From: Triglochin maritima
Taxonomy: Eukaryota > Streptophyta > Magnoliopsida > Alismatales > Juncaginaceae
NCBI GenBank assembly: GCA_963682175.1
Contig: OY821793.1
Location: forward strand, 26,743,493-26,807,492
Direction of reading: 5' to 3'
Length of the DNA stretch: 64,000 bases
The translations under genes and the position numbers were made by a program. Of this stretch, positions 24,201 through 37,900 are shown piece by piece. The notes beneath the pieces are model-generated. The model saw only the letters and a list, made by a program, of their open reading frames with translations, did no database searches and was not told the DNA's origin. Numbering within the stretch: the first letter of the stretch is position 1; the number at the start of each line of letters is the position of its first letter.

Positions 24201-24931
24201 CTCTATCTGCCCCTAAAATTTCAGAGCAAACGCCCAAGAATTCGGGGTCGCGCCTCCTCCAAGAAGACGTAGCTCCCTACCAGCCACGCCCCCACATCAT
24301 CAGCATTCTTCATCTCATCGCGCCTCGCCGTACATACATCTAAATCGGGCATTCTAAGAGGAGTTACCCATCCACTCCTCCTCACTATGTGCTTGGGTGC
24401 CCAAATATAGACTAAGGCTCACCTAAGGTCCACTCAGGCCATTGCTTGGCACAAACGATGCGGCAGCTTCCACTTTGCCCGCGGGCAACACCCATGGACT
24501 TCCAAACGCGTTTTGGAAGCGAATGGGGTAGGCAACAACCGTGGGAACCCAAGCATGGGCACGAGCAACTTCCCAAAGAACTTTCCCCACGAGAAACCCC
24601 CATTCCCTTCCGGACCCGTTCGGAAGTGCACGGGAAGGCAACAACCTTGGGCAACCGAGCACGTCGAAGAGCAACGTCCACAGGCACCTTGGTCTTTGCC
24701 CACGAGCAACCTCCATTTCACCTACAAGTGCGCTTTCACTGCCAAACGTGTTTTGGAAGCGAATGCCGCACGCCACTGCCTGGAGCACACACTAGGCCCT
24801 AGCGTGGCGCTGACATGCCAACTATGACAACACTAGGCTAGTGTCCATCGCCCGACCGCCAAATCACTCCGAGATGGGTGCACCTCGTAGATAACGCGGA
24901 TGGATATGTGGGGTCCTAAGTTCCATAAACC
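21291..24931 (+). repeat. M24-M27, start of an alternating dimer register
   Basis: Units with CACTTACAAACTAGG (M24, M26) alternate with CACTTAGAAAGTAGG units (M25, M27). M24 lost a base in the AAAATTTC tract and another in CAACACCATGG (909 bp). M25 lost one base at GTAGAAATGCATCC (910 bp). M25 to M27 share CGCCGTACATAC, though in M25 as CTCACCGTAC. Confidence 0.84.
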
Positions 24932-27900
24932 GTGGTTGGGCCGCCTAAAGACCACTTACAAACTAGGTGTGGGGCTGGCCACATGCCACGCGTGGAGCTG
25001 GCCCATGGCCACTCCGTCGCCACCCTGCAGGCCAACACCAAATCGGCTGCGCCACGAGCATCCGACCTCCAAATCGAGCGTTCTAACTTGCATTACGTAG
25101 ACAATTCATCCCTCTATCTGACCCTAAAATTTCAGAGCAAACGCCCATGTATTCGGGGTCGCGCCTCCTCCAAGAAGACGTAGCTCCCTACCAGCCACGC
25201 CCCCACATCATCAGCATTCTTCATCTCATCGCGCCTCGCCCTACATACATCTAAATCGGGCATTCTAATAGAAGTTACATATCCACTCCTCCTCACTATG
25301 TGCTCGGGTGCCCAAATATAGACTAAGGCTCACCTAAGGTCCACTCAGGTCATTGCTTGGGACAAACGATGCGGCAGCTTCCACTTTGCCCGCGGGCAAC
25401 ACCCATGGACTTCCAAACGCGTTTTGGAAGCGAATGGGGTAGGCAACAACCGTGGGAACCCAAGCATGGGCACGAGCAACGTCCCAAAGAACTTTCCCCA
25501 CGAGAAACCCCCATTCCCTTCCGGACGCGTTCGGAAGTGCACGGGAAGGCAACAACCTTGGGCAACCGAGCACGTCGAAGAGCAACGTCCACAGGCACCT
25601 TGGTCTTTGCCCACGAGCAACCTCCATTTCACCTACAAGTGTGCTTTCACTGCCAAACGTGTTTTGGAAGCGAATGCCGCAGGCCACTGCCGCGAGCACA
25701 CACTAGGCCCTAGCGTGGCGCTGACATGCCAACTATGACAACACTAGGCTAGTGTCCATCGCCCGACCGCCAAATCACTCCGAGATGGGTGCACCTCGTA
25801 GATAACGCGGATGGATATGTGGGGTCCTAAGTTCCATAAACCGTGGTTGGGCCGCCTAAAGACCACTTAGAAATTAGGTGTGGGGCTGGCCACATGCCAC
25901 GCGTGGAGCTGGCCAAAGGTCACTCCGTCGCCACCCTGCAGGCCAACACCAAATCGGCTGCGCCTCGAGCATCCGACCTCCAAATCGAGCGTTCTAACTT
26001 GCATTACGTAGAAAATTCATCCCTCTATCTGCCCCTAAAATTTCAGAGCAAACGCCCAAGAATTCGGGGTCGCGCCTCCTCCAAGAAGACGTAGCTCCCT
26101 ACCAGCCACGCCCCCACATCATCAGCATTCTTCATCTCATCGCGCCTCGCCGTACATACATCTAAATCGGGCATTCTAAGAGGAGTTACCCATCCACTCC
26201 TCCTCACTATGTGCTTGGGTGCCCAAATATAGACTAAGGCTCACCTAAGGTCCACTCAGGCCATTGCTTGGCACAAACGATGCGGCAGCTTCCACTTTGC
26301 CCGCGGGCAACACCCATGGACTTCCAAACGCGTTTTGGAAGCGAATGGGGTAGGCAACAACCGTGGGAACCCAAGCATGGGCACGAGCAACTTCCCAAAG
26401 AACTTTCCCCACGAGAAACCCCCATTCCCTTCCGGACCCGTTCGGAAGTGCACGGGAAGGCAACAACCTTGGGCAACCGAGCACGTCGAAGAGCAACGTC
26501 CACAGGCACCTTGGTCTTTGCCCACGAGCAACCTCCATTTCACCTACAAGTGCGCTTTCACTGCCAAACGTGTTTTGGAAGCGAATGCCGCACGCCACTG
26601 CCTGGAGCACACACTAGGCCCTAGCGTGGCGCTGACATGCCAACTATGACAACACTAGGCTAGTGTCCATCGCCCGACCGCCAAATCACTCCGAGATGGG
26701 TGCACCTCGTAGATAACGCGGATGGATATGTGGGGTCCTAAGTTCCATAAACCGTGGTTGGGCCGCCTAAAGACCACTTACAAACTAGGTGTGGGGCTGG
26801 CCACATGCCACGCGTGGAGCTGGCCCAAGGCCACTCCGTCGCCACCCTGCAGGCCAACACCAAATCGGCTGCGCCACGAGCATCCGACCTCCAAATCGAG
26901 CGTTCTAACTTGCATTACGTAGACAATTCATCCCTCTATCTGACCCTAAAATTTCAGAGCAAACGCCCAAGTATTCGGGGTCGCGCCTCCTCCAAGAAGA
27001 CGTAGCTCCCTACCAGCCACGCCCCCACATCATCAGCATTCTTCATCTCATCGCGCCTCGCCCTACATACATCTAAATCGGGCATTCTAATAGAAGTTAC
27101 ATATCCACTCCTCCTCACTATGTGCTCGGGTGCCCAAATATAGACTAAGGCTCACCTAAGGTCCACTCAGGTCATTGCTTGGGACAAACGATGCGGCAGC
27201 TTCCACTTTGCCCGCGGGCAACACCCATGGACTTCCAAACGCGTTTTGGAAGCGAATGGGGTAGGCAACAACCGTGGGAACCCAAGCATGGGCACGAGCA
27301 ACGTCCCAAAGAACTTTCCCCACGAGAAACCCCCATTCCCTTCCGGACGCGTTCGGAAGTGCACGGGAAGGCAACAACCTTGGGCAACCGAGCACGTCGA
27401 AGAGCAACGTCCACAGGCACCTTGGTCTTTGCCCACGAGCAACCTCCATTTCACCTACAAGTGTGCTTTCACTGCCAAACGTGTTTTGGAAGCGAATGCC
27501 GCAGGCCACTGCCGCGAGCACACACTAGGCCCTAGCGTGGCGCTGACATGCCAACTATGACAACACTAGGCTAGTGTCCATCGCCCGACCGCCAAATCAC
27601 TCCGAGATGGGTGCACCTCGTAGATAACGCGGATGGATATGTGGGGTCCTAAGTTCCATAAACCGTGGTTGGGCCGCCTAAAGACCACTTAGAAATTAGG
27701 TGTGGGGCTGGCCACATGCCACGCGTGGAGCTGGCCAAAGGTCACTCCGTCGCCACCCTGCAGGCCAACACCAAATCGGCTGCGCCTCGAGCATCCGACC
27801 TCCAAATCGAGCGTTCTAACTTGCATTACGTAGAAAATTCATCCCTCTATCTGCCCCTAAAATTTCAGAGCAAACGCCCAAGTATTCGGGGTCGCGCCTC

Positions 27901-28575
27901 CTCCAAGAAGACGTAGCTCCCTACCAGCCACGCCCCCACATCATCAGCATTCTTCATCTCATCGCGCCTCGCCCTACATACATCTAAATCGGGCATTCTA
28001 AGAGGAGTTACCCATCCACTCCTCCTCACTATGTGCTCGGGTGTCCAAATATAGACTAAGGCTCACCAAAGGTCCACTCAGGCCATTGCTTGGGACAAAC
28101 GATGCGGCAGCTTCCACTGTGCCTGCGGGCAACACCCATGGACTTCCAAACGCGTTTTGGAAGCGAATGGGGTAGGCAACAACCGTGGGAACCCAAGCAT
28201 GGGCACGAGCAACGTCCCAAAGAACTTTCCCCACGAGAAACCCCCATTTCCTTCCGGACGCGTTCGGAAGTGCACGGGAAGGCAACAACCTTGGGCAACC
28301 GAGCACGTCGAAGAGCAACGTCCACAGGCACCTTGGTCTTTGCCCACGAGCAACCTCCATTTCACCTACAAGTGCGCTTTCACTGCCAAACGTGTTTTGG
28401 AAGCGAATGCCGCAGGCCACTGCCGCGAGCACACACTAGGCCCTAGCGTGGCGCTGACATGCCAACTATGACAACACTAGGCTAGTGTCCATCGCCCGAC
28501 CGCCAAATCACTCCAAGATGGGTGCACCTCGTAGATAACGCGGATGGATATGTGGGGTCCTAAGTTCCATAAACC
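24932..28575 (+). repeat. Dimeric higher-order repeat, two copies (M28-M29, M30-M31)
   Basis: M28 and M30 share GCGCCACGAGC, CTAATAGAAGTTACATATCC (about 25265, 27087) and CAGGTCATTGC. M29 and M31 both have AGAAATTAGG and GTAGAAAATTC. The M27 and M29 cores share GAGCAACTTCCC and ACTGCCTGGAGC. M31 differs downstream (CTCACCAAAGG), leading into the next block. Confidence 0.89.
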
Positions 28576-31500
28576 GTGGTTGGGCCGCCTAAAGACCACT
28601 TACAAACTAGGTGTGGGGCTGGCCACATGCCACGCGTGGAGCTGGCCAAAGGTCACTCCGTCGCCACCCTGCAGGCCAACACCAAATCGGCTGCGCCTCG
28701 AGCATCCGACCTCCAAATCGAGCGTTCTAACTTGCATTACGTAGACAATTCATCCCTCTATCGGCCCCTAACATTTCAGAGCAAACGCCCAAGTACTCGG
28801 GGTCGCGCCTCCTCCAAGAAGACGTAGCTCCCTACCAGCCACGCCCCCACATCATCAGCATTCTTCATCTCATCGCGCCTCGCCCTACATATATCTAAAT
28901 CGGGCATTCTAAGAGGAGTTACCCATCCACTCCTCCTCACTATGTGCTTGGGTGCCCAAATATAGACTAAGGCTCACCTAAGGTCCACTCAGGCCATTGC
29001 TTGGCACAAACGATGCGGCAGCCTCCACTGTGCCCGCGGGCAACACCCATGCACTTCCAAACGCGTTTTGGAAGCGAATTGGGTAGGCAACAACCGTGGG
29101 AACCCAAGCATGGGCACGAGCAACGTCCCAAAGAACTTTCCCCACGAGAAACCCCCATTCCCTTCCGGACGCGTTCGGAAGTGCACTGGAAGGCAACAAC
29201 CTTGGGCAACCGAGCACGTCGAAGAGCAACGTCCACAGGCACCTTGGTCTTTGCCCACGAGCAACCTCCATTTCACCTACAAGTGCGCTTTCACTGCCAA
29301 ACGTGTTTTGGAAGCGAATGCCGCAGGCCACTGCCGGGAGCACACACTAGGCCCTAGCGTGGCGCTGACATGCCAACTATGACAACACTAGGCTAGTGTC
29401 CATCGCCCGACCGCCAAATCACTCCGAGATGGGTGCACCTCGTAGATAACGCGGATGGATATGTGGGGTCCTAAGTTCCATAAACCGTGGTTGGGCCGCC
29501 TAAAGACCACTTAGAAACTAGGTGTGGGGCTGGCCACATGCCACGCGTGGAGCTGGCCCAAGGCCAATCCGTCGCCACCCTGCAGGCCAACACCAAATCG
29601 GCTACGCCTCGAGCATCCGACCTCCAAATCGAGCGTTCTAACTTGCATTACGTACACAATTCATCCCGCTATCGGACCCTAAAATTTCAGAGCAAACGCC
29701 CAAGTATTCGGAGTCGCGCCTCCTCCAAGAAGACGTAGCTCCCTACCAGCCACAACCCCACATCATCAGCATTCTTCATCTCATCGCGCCTCGCCCTACA
29801 TACATCTAAATCGGGCATTCTAAGAGGAGTTACCCATCCACTCCTCCTCACTATGTGCTCGGGTGCCCAAATATAGACTAAGGCTCACCAAAGGTCCACT
29901 CAGGCCATTGCTTGGGACAAACGATGCGGCAGCTTCCACTGTGCCTGCGGGCAACACCCATGGACTTCCAAACGCGTTTTGGAAGCGAATGGGGTAGGCA
30001 ACAACCGTGGGAACCCAAGCATGGGCACGAGCAACGTCCCAAAGAACTTTCCCCACGAGAAACCCCCATTTCCTTCCGGACGCGTTCGGAAGTGCACGGG
30101 AAGGCAACAACCTTGGGCAACCGAGCACGTCGAAGAGCAACGTCCACAGGCACCTTGGTCTTTGCCCACGAGCAACCTCCATTTCACCTACAAGTGCGCT
30201 TTCACTGCCAAACGTGTTTTGGAAGCGAATGCCGCAGGCCACTGCCGCGAGCACACACTAGGCCCTAGCGTGGCGCTGACATGCCAACTATGACAACACT
30301 AGGCTAGTGTCCATCGCCCGACCGCCAAATCACTCCAAGATGGGTGCACCTCGTAGATAACGCGGATGGATATGTGGGGTCCTAAGTTCCATAAACCGTG
30401 GTTGGGCCGCCTAAAGACCACTTACAAACTAGGTGTGGGGCTGGCCACATGCCACGCGTGGAGCTGGCCAAAGGTCACTCCGTCGCCACCCTGCAGGCCA
30501 ACACCAAATCGGCTGCGCCTCGAGCATCCGACCTCCAAATCGAGCGTTCTAACTTGCATTACGTAGACAATTCATCCCTCTATCGGCCCCTAACATTTCA
30601 GAGCAAACGCCCAAGTACTCGGGGTCGCGCCTCCTCCAAGAAGACGTAGCTCCCTACCAGCCACGCCCCCACATCATCAGCATTCTTCATCTCATCGCGC
30701 CTCGCCCTACATATATCTAAATCGGGCATTCTAAGAGGAGTTACCCATCCACTCCTCCTCACTATGTGCTTGGGTGCCCAAATATAGACTAAGGCTCACC
30801 TAAGGTCCACTCAGGCCATTGCTTGGCACAAACGATGCGGCAGCCTCCACTGTGCCCGCGGGCAACACCCATGCACTTCCAAACGCGTTTTGGAAGCGAA
30901 TTGGGTAGGCAACAACCGTGGGAACCCAAGCATGGGCACGAGCAACGTCCCAAAGAACTTTCCCCACGAGAAACCCCCATTCCCTTCCGGACGCGTTCGG
31001 AAGTGCACGGGAAGGCAACAACCTTGGGCAACCGAGCACGTCGAAGAGCAACGTCCACAGGCACCTTGGTCTTTGCCCACGAGCAACCTCCATTTCACCT
31101 ACAAGTGCGCTTTCACTGCCAAACGTGTTTTGGAAGCGAATGCCGCAGGCCACTGCCGGGAGCACACACTAGGCCCTAGCGTGGCGCTGACATGCCAACT
31201 ATGACAACACTAGGCTAGTGTCCATCGCCCGACCGCCAAATCACTCCGAGATGGGTGCACCTCGTAGATAACGCGGATGGATATGTGGGGTCCTAAGTTC
31301 CATAAACCGTGGTTGGGCCGCCTAAAGACCACTTAGAAACTAGGTGTGGGGCTGGCCACATGCCACGCGTGGAGCTGGCCCAAGGCCAATCCGTCGCCAC
31401 CCTGCAGGCCAACACCAAATCGGCTACGCCTCGAGCATCCGACCTCCAAATCGAGCGTTCTAACTTGCATTACGTACACAATTCATCCCGCTATCGGACC

Positions 31501-33130
31501 CTAAAATTTCAGAGCAAACGCCCAAGTATTCGGAGTCGCGCCTCCTCCAAGAAGACGTAGCTCCCTACCAGCCACAACCCCACATCATCAGCATTCTTCA
31601 TCTCATCGCGCCTCGCCCTACATACATCTAAATCGGGCATTCTAAGAGGAGTTACCCATCCACTCCTCCTCACTATGTGCTTGGGTGCCCAAATATAGAC
31701 TAAGGCTCACCTAAGGTCCACTCAGGCCATTGCTTGGCACAAACGATGCGGCAGCTTCCACTGTGCCCGCGGGCAACACCCATGGACTTCGAAACGCGTT
31801 TTGGAAGCGAATGGGGTAGGCAACAACCATGGGAACCCAAGCATGGGCACGAGCAACGTCCCAAAGAACTTTCCCCACGAGAAACCCCCATTTCCTTCCG
31901 GACCCGTTCGGAAGTGCACGGGAAGGCAACAACCTTGGGCAACCGAGCACGTCGAAGAGCAACGTCCACAGGCACCTTGGTCTTTTCCCACGAGCAACCT
32001 CCATTTCACCTACAAGTGCGCTTTCACTGCCAAACGTGTTTTGGAAGCGAATGCCGCAGGCCACTGCCGCGAGCACACACTAGGCCCTAGCGTGGCGCTG
32101 ACATGCCAACTATGACAACACTAGGCTAGTGTCCATCGCCCGACCGCCAAATCACTCCAAGATGGGTGCACCTCGTAGATAACGCGGATGGATATGTGGG
32201 GTCCTAAGTTCCATAAACCGTGGTTGGGCCGCCTAAAGACCACTTACAAACTAGGTGTGGGGCTGGCCACATGCCACGCGTGGAGCTGGCCAAAGGTCAC
32301 TCCGTCGCCACCCTGCAGGCCAACACCAAATCGGCTGCGCCTCGAGCATCCGACCTCCAAATCGAGCGTTCTAACTTGCATTACGTAGACAATTCATCCC
32401 TCTATCGGCCCCTAACATTTCAGAGCAAACGCCCAAGTACTCGGGGTCGCGCCTCCTCCAAGAAGACGTAGCTCCCTACCAGCCACGCCCCCACATCATC
32501 AGCATTCTTCATCTCATCGCGCCTCGCCCTACATATATCTAAATCGGGCATTCTAAGAGGAGTTACCCATCCACTCCTCCTCACTATGTGCTTGGGTGCC
32601 CAAATATAGACTAAGGCTCACCTAAGGTCCACTCAGGCCATTGCTTGGCACAAACGATGCGGCAGCCTCCACTGTGCCCGCGGGCAACACCCATGCACTT
32701 CCAAACGCGTTTTGGAAGCGAATTGGGTAGGCAACAACCGTGGGAACCCAAGCATGGGCACGAGCAACGTCCCAAAGAACTTTCCCCACGAGAAACCCCC
32801 ATTCCCTTCCGGACGCGTTCGGAAGTGCACGGGAAGGCAACAACCTTGGGCAACCGAGCACGTCGAAGAGCAACGTCCACAGGCACCTTGGTCTTTGCCC
32901 ACGAGCAACCTCCATTTCACCTACAAGTGTGCTTTCAGTGCCAAACGTGTTTTGGAAGCGAATGCCGCAGGCCACTGCCGGGAGCACACACTAGGCCCTA
33001 GCGTGGCGCTGACATGCCAACTATGACAACACTAGGCTAGTGTCCATCGCCCGACCGCCAAATCACTCCGAGATGGGTGCACCTCGTAGATAACGCGGAT
33101 GGATATGTGGGGTCCTAAGTTCCATAAACC
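28576..33130 (+). repeat. Dimeric higher-order repeat, two and a half copies (M32-M36)
   Basis: M32, M34 and M36 share CTATCGGCCCCTAACATTT, AAGTACTCGG and CATATATCTAAATC. M33 and M35 share GGCCAATCCG, GGCTACGCC, GTACACAATTC, CCCGCTATCGG and CCACAACCCC. The period is 1,822 bp. The M31 and M33 downstream halves match each other (CTCACCAAAGG, GTGCCTGCGGG), while M35 differs. The exchange breakpoints therefore do not coincide with my monomer starts. Confidence 0.89.
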
Positions 33131-34952
33131 GTGGTTGGGCCGCCTAAAGACCACTTAGAAATTAGGTGTGGGGCTGGCCACATGCCACGCGTGGAGCTGG
33201 CCAAAGGTCACTCCGTCGCCACCCTGCAGGCCAACACCAAATCGGCTGTGCCTCGAGCATCCGACCTCCAAATCGAGCGTTCTAACTTGCATTACGTAGA
33301 AAATTCATCCCTCTATCCGCCCCTAAAATTTCAGAGCAAACTCCCAAGAATTCGGGGTCGCGCCTACTCCAAGAAGACGTAGCTCCCTACCAGCCACGCC
33401 CCCACATCATCAGCATTCTTCATCTCATCGCGCCTCGCCGTACATACATCTAAATCGGGCATTCTAAGAGGAGTTACCCATCCACTCCTCCGCACTATGT
33501 GCTTGGGTGCCCAAATATAGACTAAGGCTCACCTAAGGTCCACTCAGGCCATTGCTTGGCACAAACGATGCGGCAGCTTCCACTTTGCCCGCGGGCAACA
33601 CCCATGGACTTCCAAACGCGTTTTGGAAGCGAATGGGGTAGGCAACAACCGTGGGAACCCAAGCATGGGCACGATAAACGTCCCAAAGAACTTTCCCCAC
33701 GAGAAACCCCCATTCCCTTCCGGACCCGTTCGGAAGTGCACGGGAAGGCAACAACCTTGGGCAACCGAGCACGTCGAAGAGCAACGTCCACAGGCACCTT
33801 GGTCTTTGCCCACGAGCAACCTCCATTTCACCTACAAGTGCGCTTTCACTGCCAAACGTGTTTTGGAAGCGAATGCCGCACGCCACTGCCGCGAGCACAC
33901 ACTAGGCCCTAGCGTGGCGCTGACATGCCAACTATGACAACACTAGGCTAGTGTCCATCGCCCGACCGCCAAATCACTCCGAGATGGGTGCACCTCGTAG
34001 ATAACGCGGATGGATATGTGGGGTCCTAAGTTCCATAAACCGTGGTTGGGCCGCCTAAAGACCACTTAGAAATTAGGTGTGGGGCTGGCCACATGCCACG
34101 CGTGGAGCTGGCCAAAGGTCACTCCGTCGCCACCCTGCAGGCCAACACCAAATCGGCTGTGCCTCGAGCATCCGACCTCCAAATCGAGCGTTCTAACTTG
34201 CATTACGTAGAAAATTCATCCCTCTATCCGCCCCTAAAATTTCAGAGCAAACGCCCAAGAATTAGGGGTCGCGCCTACTCCAAGAAGACGTAGCTCCCTA
34301 CCAGCCACGCCCCCACATCATCAGCATTCTTCATCTCATCGCGCCTCGCCGTACATACATCTAAATCGGGCATTCTAAGAGGAGTTACCCATCCACTCCT
34401 CCGCACTATGTGCTTGGGTGCCCAAATATAGACTAAGGCTCACCTAAGGTCCACTCAGGCCATTGCTTGGCACAAACGATGCGGCAGCTTCCACTTTGCC
34501 CGCGGGCAACACCCATGGACTTCCAAACGCGTTTTGGAAGCGAATGGGGTAGGCAACAACCGTGGGAACCCAAGCATGGGCACGAGAAACGTCCCAAAGA
34601 ACTTTCCCCACGAGAAACCCCCATTCCCTTCCGGACCCGTTCGGAAGTGCACGGGAAGGCAACAACCTTGGGCAACCGAGCACGTCGAAGAGCAACGTCC
34701 ACAGGCACCTTGGTCTTTGCCCACGAGCAACCTCCATTTCACCTACAAGTGCGCTTTCACTGCCAAACGTGTTTTGGAAGCGAATGCCGCACGCCACTGC
34801 CGCGAGCACACACTAGGCCCTAGCGTGGCGCTGACATGCCAACTATGACAACACTAGGCTAGTGTCCATCGCCCGACCGCCAAATCACTCCGAGATGGGT
34901 GCACCTCGTAGATAACGCGGATGGATCTGTGGGGTCCTAAGTTCCATAAACC
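33131..34952 (+). repeat. M37-M38 near-identical pair
   Basis: Both units have GGCTGTGCCTCG, CTATCCGCCCC, GCGCCTACTCC and CTCCTCCGCAC. They differ at AAACTCCC against AAACGCCC, ATTCGGGG against ATTAGGGG, and ACGATAAACG against ACGAGAAACG. The same type recurs as M46 (41321). Confidence 0.86.
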
Positions 34953-37900
34953 GTGGTTGGGCCGCCTAAAGACCACTTAGAAATTAGGTGTGGGGCTGGC
35001 CACATGCCACGCGTGGAGCTGGCCAAAGGTCACTCCGTCGCCACCCTGCAGGCCAACACCAAATCGGCTGCGCCTCGAGCATCCGACCTCCAAATGGAGC
35101 GTTCTAACTTGCATTGCGTACAAAATTCATCCCTCTATCTGCCCCTAAAATTTCAGAGCAAACGCCCAAGTATTCGGGGTCGCGCCTCCTCCAAGAAGAC
35201 GTAGCTCCCTACCAGCCACGCCCCCACATCATCAGCATTCTTCATCTCATCGCGCCTCGCCCTACATACATCTAAATCGGGCATTCTAAGAGGAGTTACC
35301 CATCCACTCCTCCTCACTATGTGCTCGGGTGCCCAAATATAGACTAAGGCTCACCTAAGGTCCACTCAGGCCATTGCTTGGGACGGCAGCTTCCACTGTG
35401 CCCGCGGGCAACACCCATGGACTTCGAAACGCGTTTTGGAAGCGAATGGGGTAGGCAACAACCGTGGGAACCCAAGCATGGGCACGAGCAACGTCCCAAA
35501 GAACTTTCCCCACGAGAAACCCCCATTCCCTTCCGGACCCGTTCGGAAGTGCACGGGAAGGCAACAACCTTGGGCAACCGAGCACGTCGAAGAGCAACGT
35601 CCACAGGCACCTTGGTCTTTGCCCACGAGCAACCTCCATTTCACCTACAAGTGCGCTTTCACTGCCAAACGTGTTTTGGAAGCGAATGCCGCAGGCCACT
35701 GCCGCGAGCACACACTAGGCCCTAGCGTGGCGCTGACATGCCAACTATGACAACACTAGGCTAGTGTCCATCGCCCGACCGCCAAATCACTCCGAGATGG
35801 GTGCACCTCGTAGATAACGCGGATGGATATGTGGGGTCCTAAGTTCCATAAACCGTGGTTGGGCCGCCTAAAGACCACTTACAAACTAGTTGTGGGGCTG
35901 GCCACATGCCACGCGTGGAGCTGGCCAAAGGTCACTCCGTCGCCACCCTGCAGGCCAACACCAAATCGGCTGCGCCTCGAGCATCCGACCTCCAAATCGA
36001 GCGTTCTAACTTGCATTACGTAGACAATTCATCCCTCTATCTGCCCCTAAAATTTCAGAGTAAACGCCCAAGTATTCGGGGTCGCGCCTCCTCCAAGAAG
36101 ACGTAGCTCCCTACCAGCCACGCCCCCACATCATCAGCATTCTTCATCTCATCGCGCCTCGCCCTACATACATCTAAATCGGGCATTCTAAGAGGAGTTA
36201 CCCATCCACTCCTCCTCACTATGTGCTCGGGTGCCCAAATATAGACTAAGGCTCACCTAAGGTCCACTCAGGCCATTGCTTGGGACAAACGATGCGGCAG
36301 CTTCCACTGTGCCCGCGGGCAACACCCATGGACTTCGAAACGCGTTTTGGAAGCGAATGGGGTAGGCAACAACCGTGGGAACCCAAGCATGGGCACGAGC
36401 AACGTCCCAAAGAACTTTCCCCACGAGAAACCCCCATTCCCTTCCGGACCCGTTCGGAAGTGCACGGGAAGGCAACAACCTTGGGCAACCGAGCACGTCG
36501 AAGAGCAACGTCCACAGGCACCTTGGTCTTTGCCCACGAGCAACCTCCATTTCACCTACAAGTGCGCTTTCACTGCCAAACGTGTTTTGGAAGCGAATGC
36601 CGCAGGCCACTGCCGCGAGCACACACTAGGCCCTAGCGTGGCGCTGACATGCCAACTATGACAACACTAGGCTAGTGTCCATCGCCCGACCGCCAAATCA
36701 CTCCGAGATGGGTGCACCTCGTAGATAACGCGGATGGATATGTGGGGTCCTAAGTTCCATAAACCGTGGTTGGGCCGCCTAAAGACCACTTACAAACTAG
36801 TTGTGGGGCTGGCCACATGCCACGCGTGGAGCTGGCCAAAGGTCACTCCGTCGCCACCCTGCAGGCCAACACCAAATCGGCTGCGCCTCGAGCATCCGAC
36901 CTCCAAATCGAGCGTTCTAACTTGCATTACGTAGACAATTCATCCCTCTATCGGCCCCTAAAATTTCAGAGCAAACGCCCAAGTATTCGGGGTCGCGCCT
37001 CCTCCAAGAAGACGTAGCTCCCTACCAGCCACGCCCCCACATCATCAGCATTCTTCATCTCATCGCGCCTCGCCCTACATACATCTAAATCGGGCATTCT
37101 AAGAGGAGTTACCCATCCACTCCTCCTCACTATGTGCTCGGGTGCCCAAATATAGACTAAGGCTCACCTAAGGTCCACTCAGGCCATTGCTTGGGACAAA
37201 CGATGCGGCAGCTTCCACTGTGCCCGCGGGCAACACCCATGGACTTCGAAACGCGTTTTGGAAGAGAATGGGGTAGGCAACAACCGTGGGAACCCAAGCA
37301 TGGGCACGAGCAACGTCCCAAAGAACTTTCCCCACGAGAAACCCCCATTCCCTTCCGGACCCGTTCGGAAGTGCACGGGAAGGCAACAACCTTGGGCAAC
37401 CGAGCACGTCGAAGAGCAACGTCCACAGGCACCTTGGTCTTTGCCCACGAGCAACCTCCATTTCACCTACAAGTGCGCTTTCACTGCCAAACGTGTTTTG
37501 GAAGCGAATGCCGCAGGCCACTGCCGCGAGCACACACTAGGCCCTAGCGTGGCGCTGACATGCCAACTATGACAACACTAGGCTAGTGTCCATCGCCCGA
37601 CCGCCAAATCACTCCGAGATGGGTGCACCTCGTAGATAACGCGGATGGATATGTGGGGTCCTAAGTTCCATAAACCGTGGTTGGGCCGCCTAAAGACCAC
37701 TTACAAACTAGTTGTGGGGCTGGCCACATGCCACGCGTGGAGCTGGCCAAAGGTCACTCCGTCGCCACCCTGCAGGCCAACACCAAATCGGCTGCGCCTC
37801 GAGCATCCGACCTCCAAATCGAGCGTTCTAACTTGCATTACGTAGACAATTCATCCCTCTATCGGCCCCTAAAATTTCAGAGCAAACGCCCAAGTATTCG

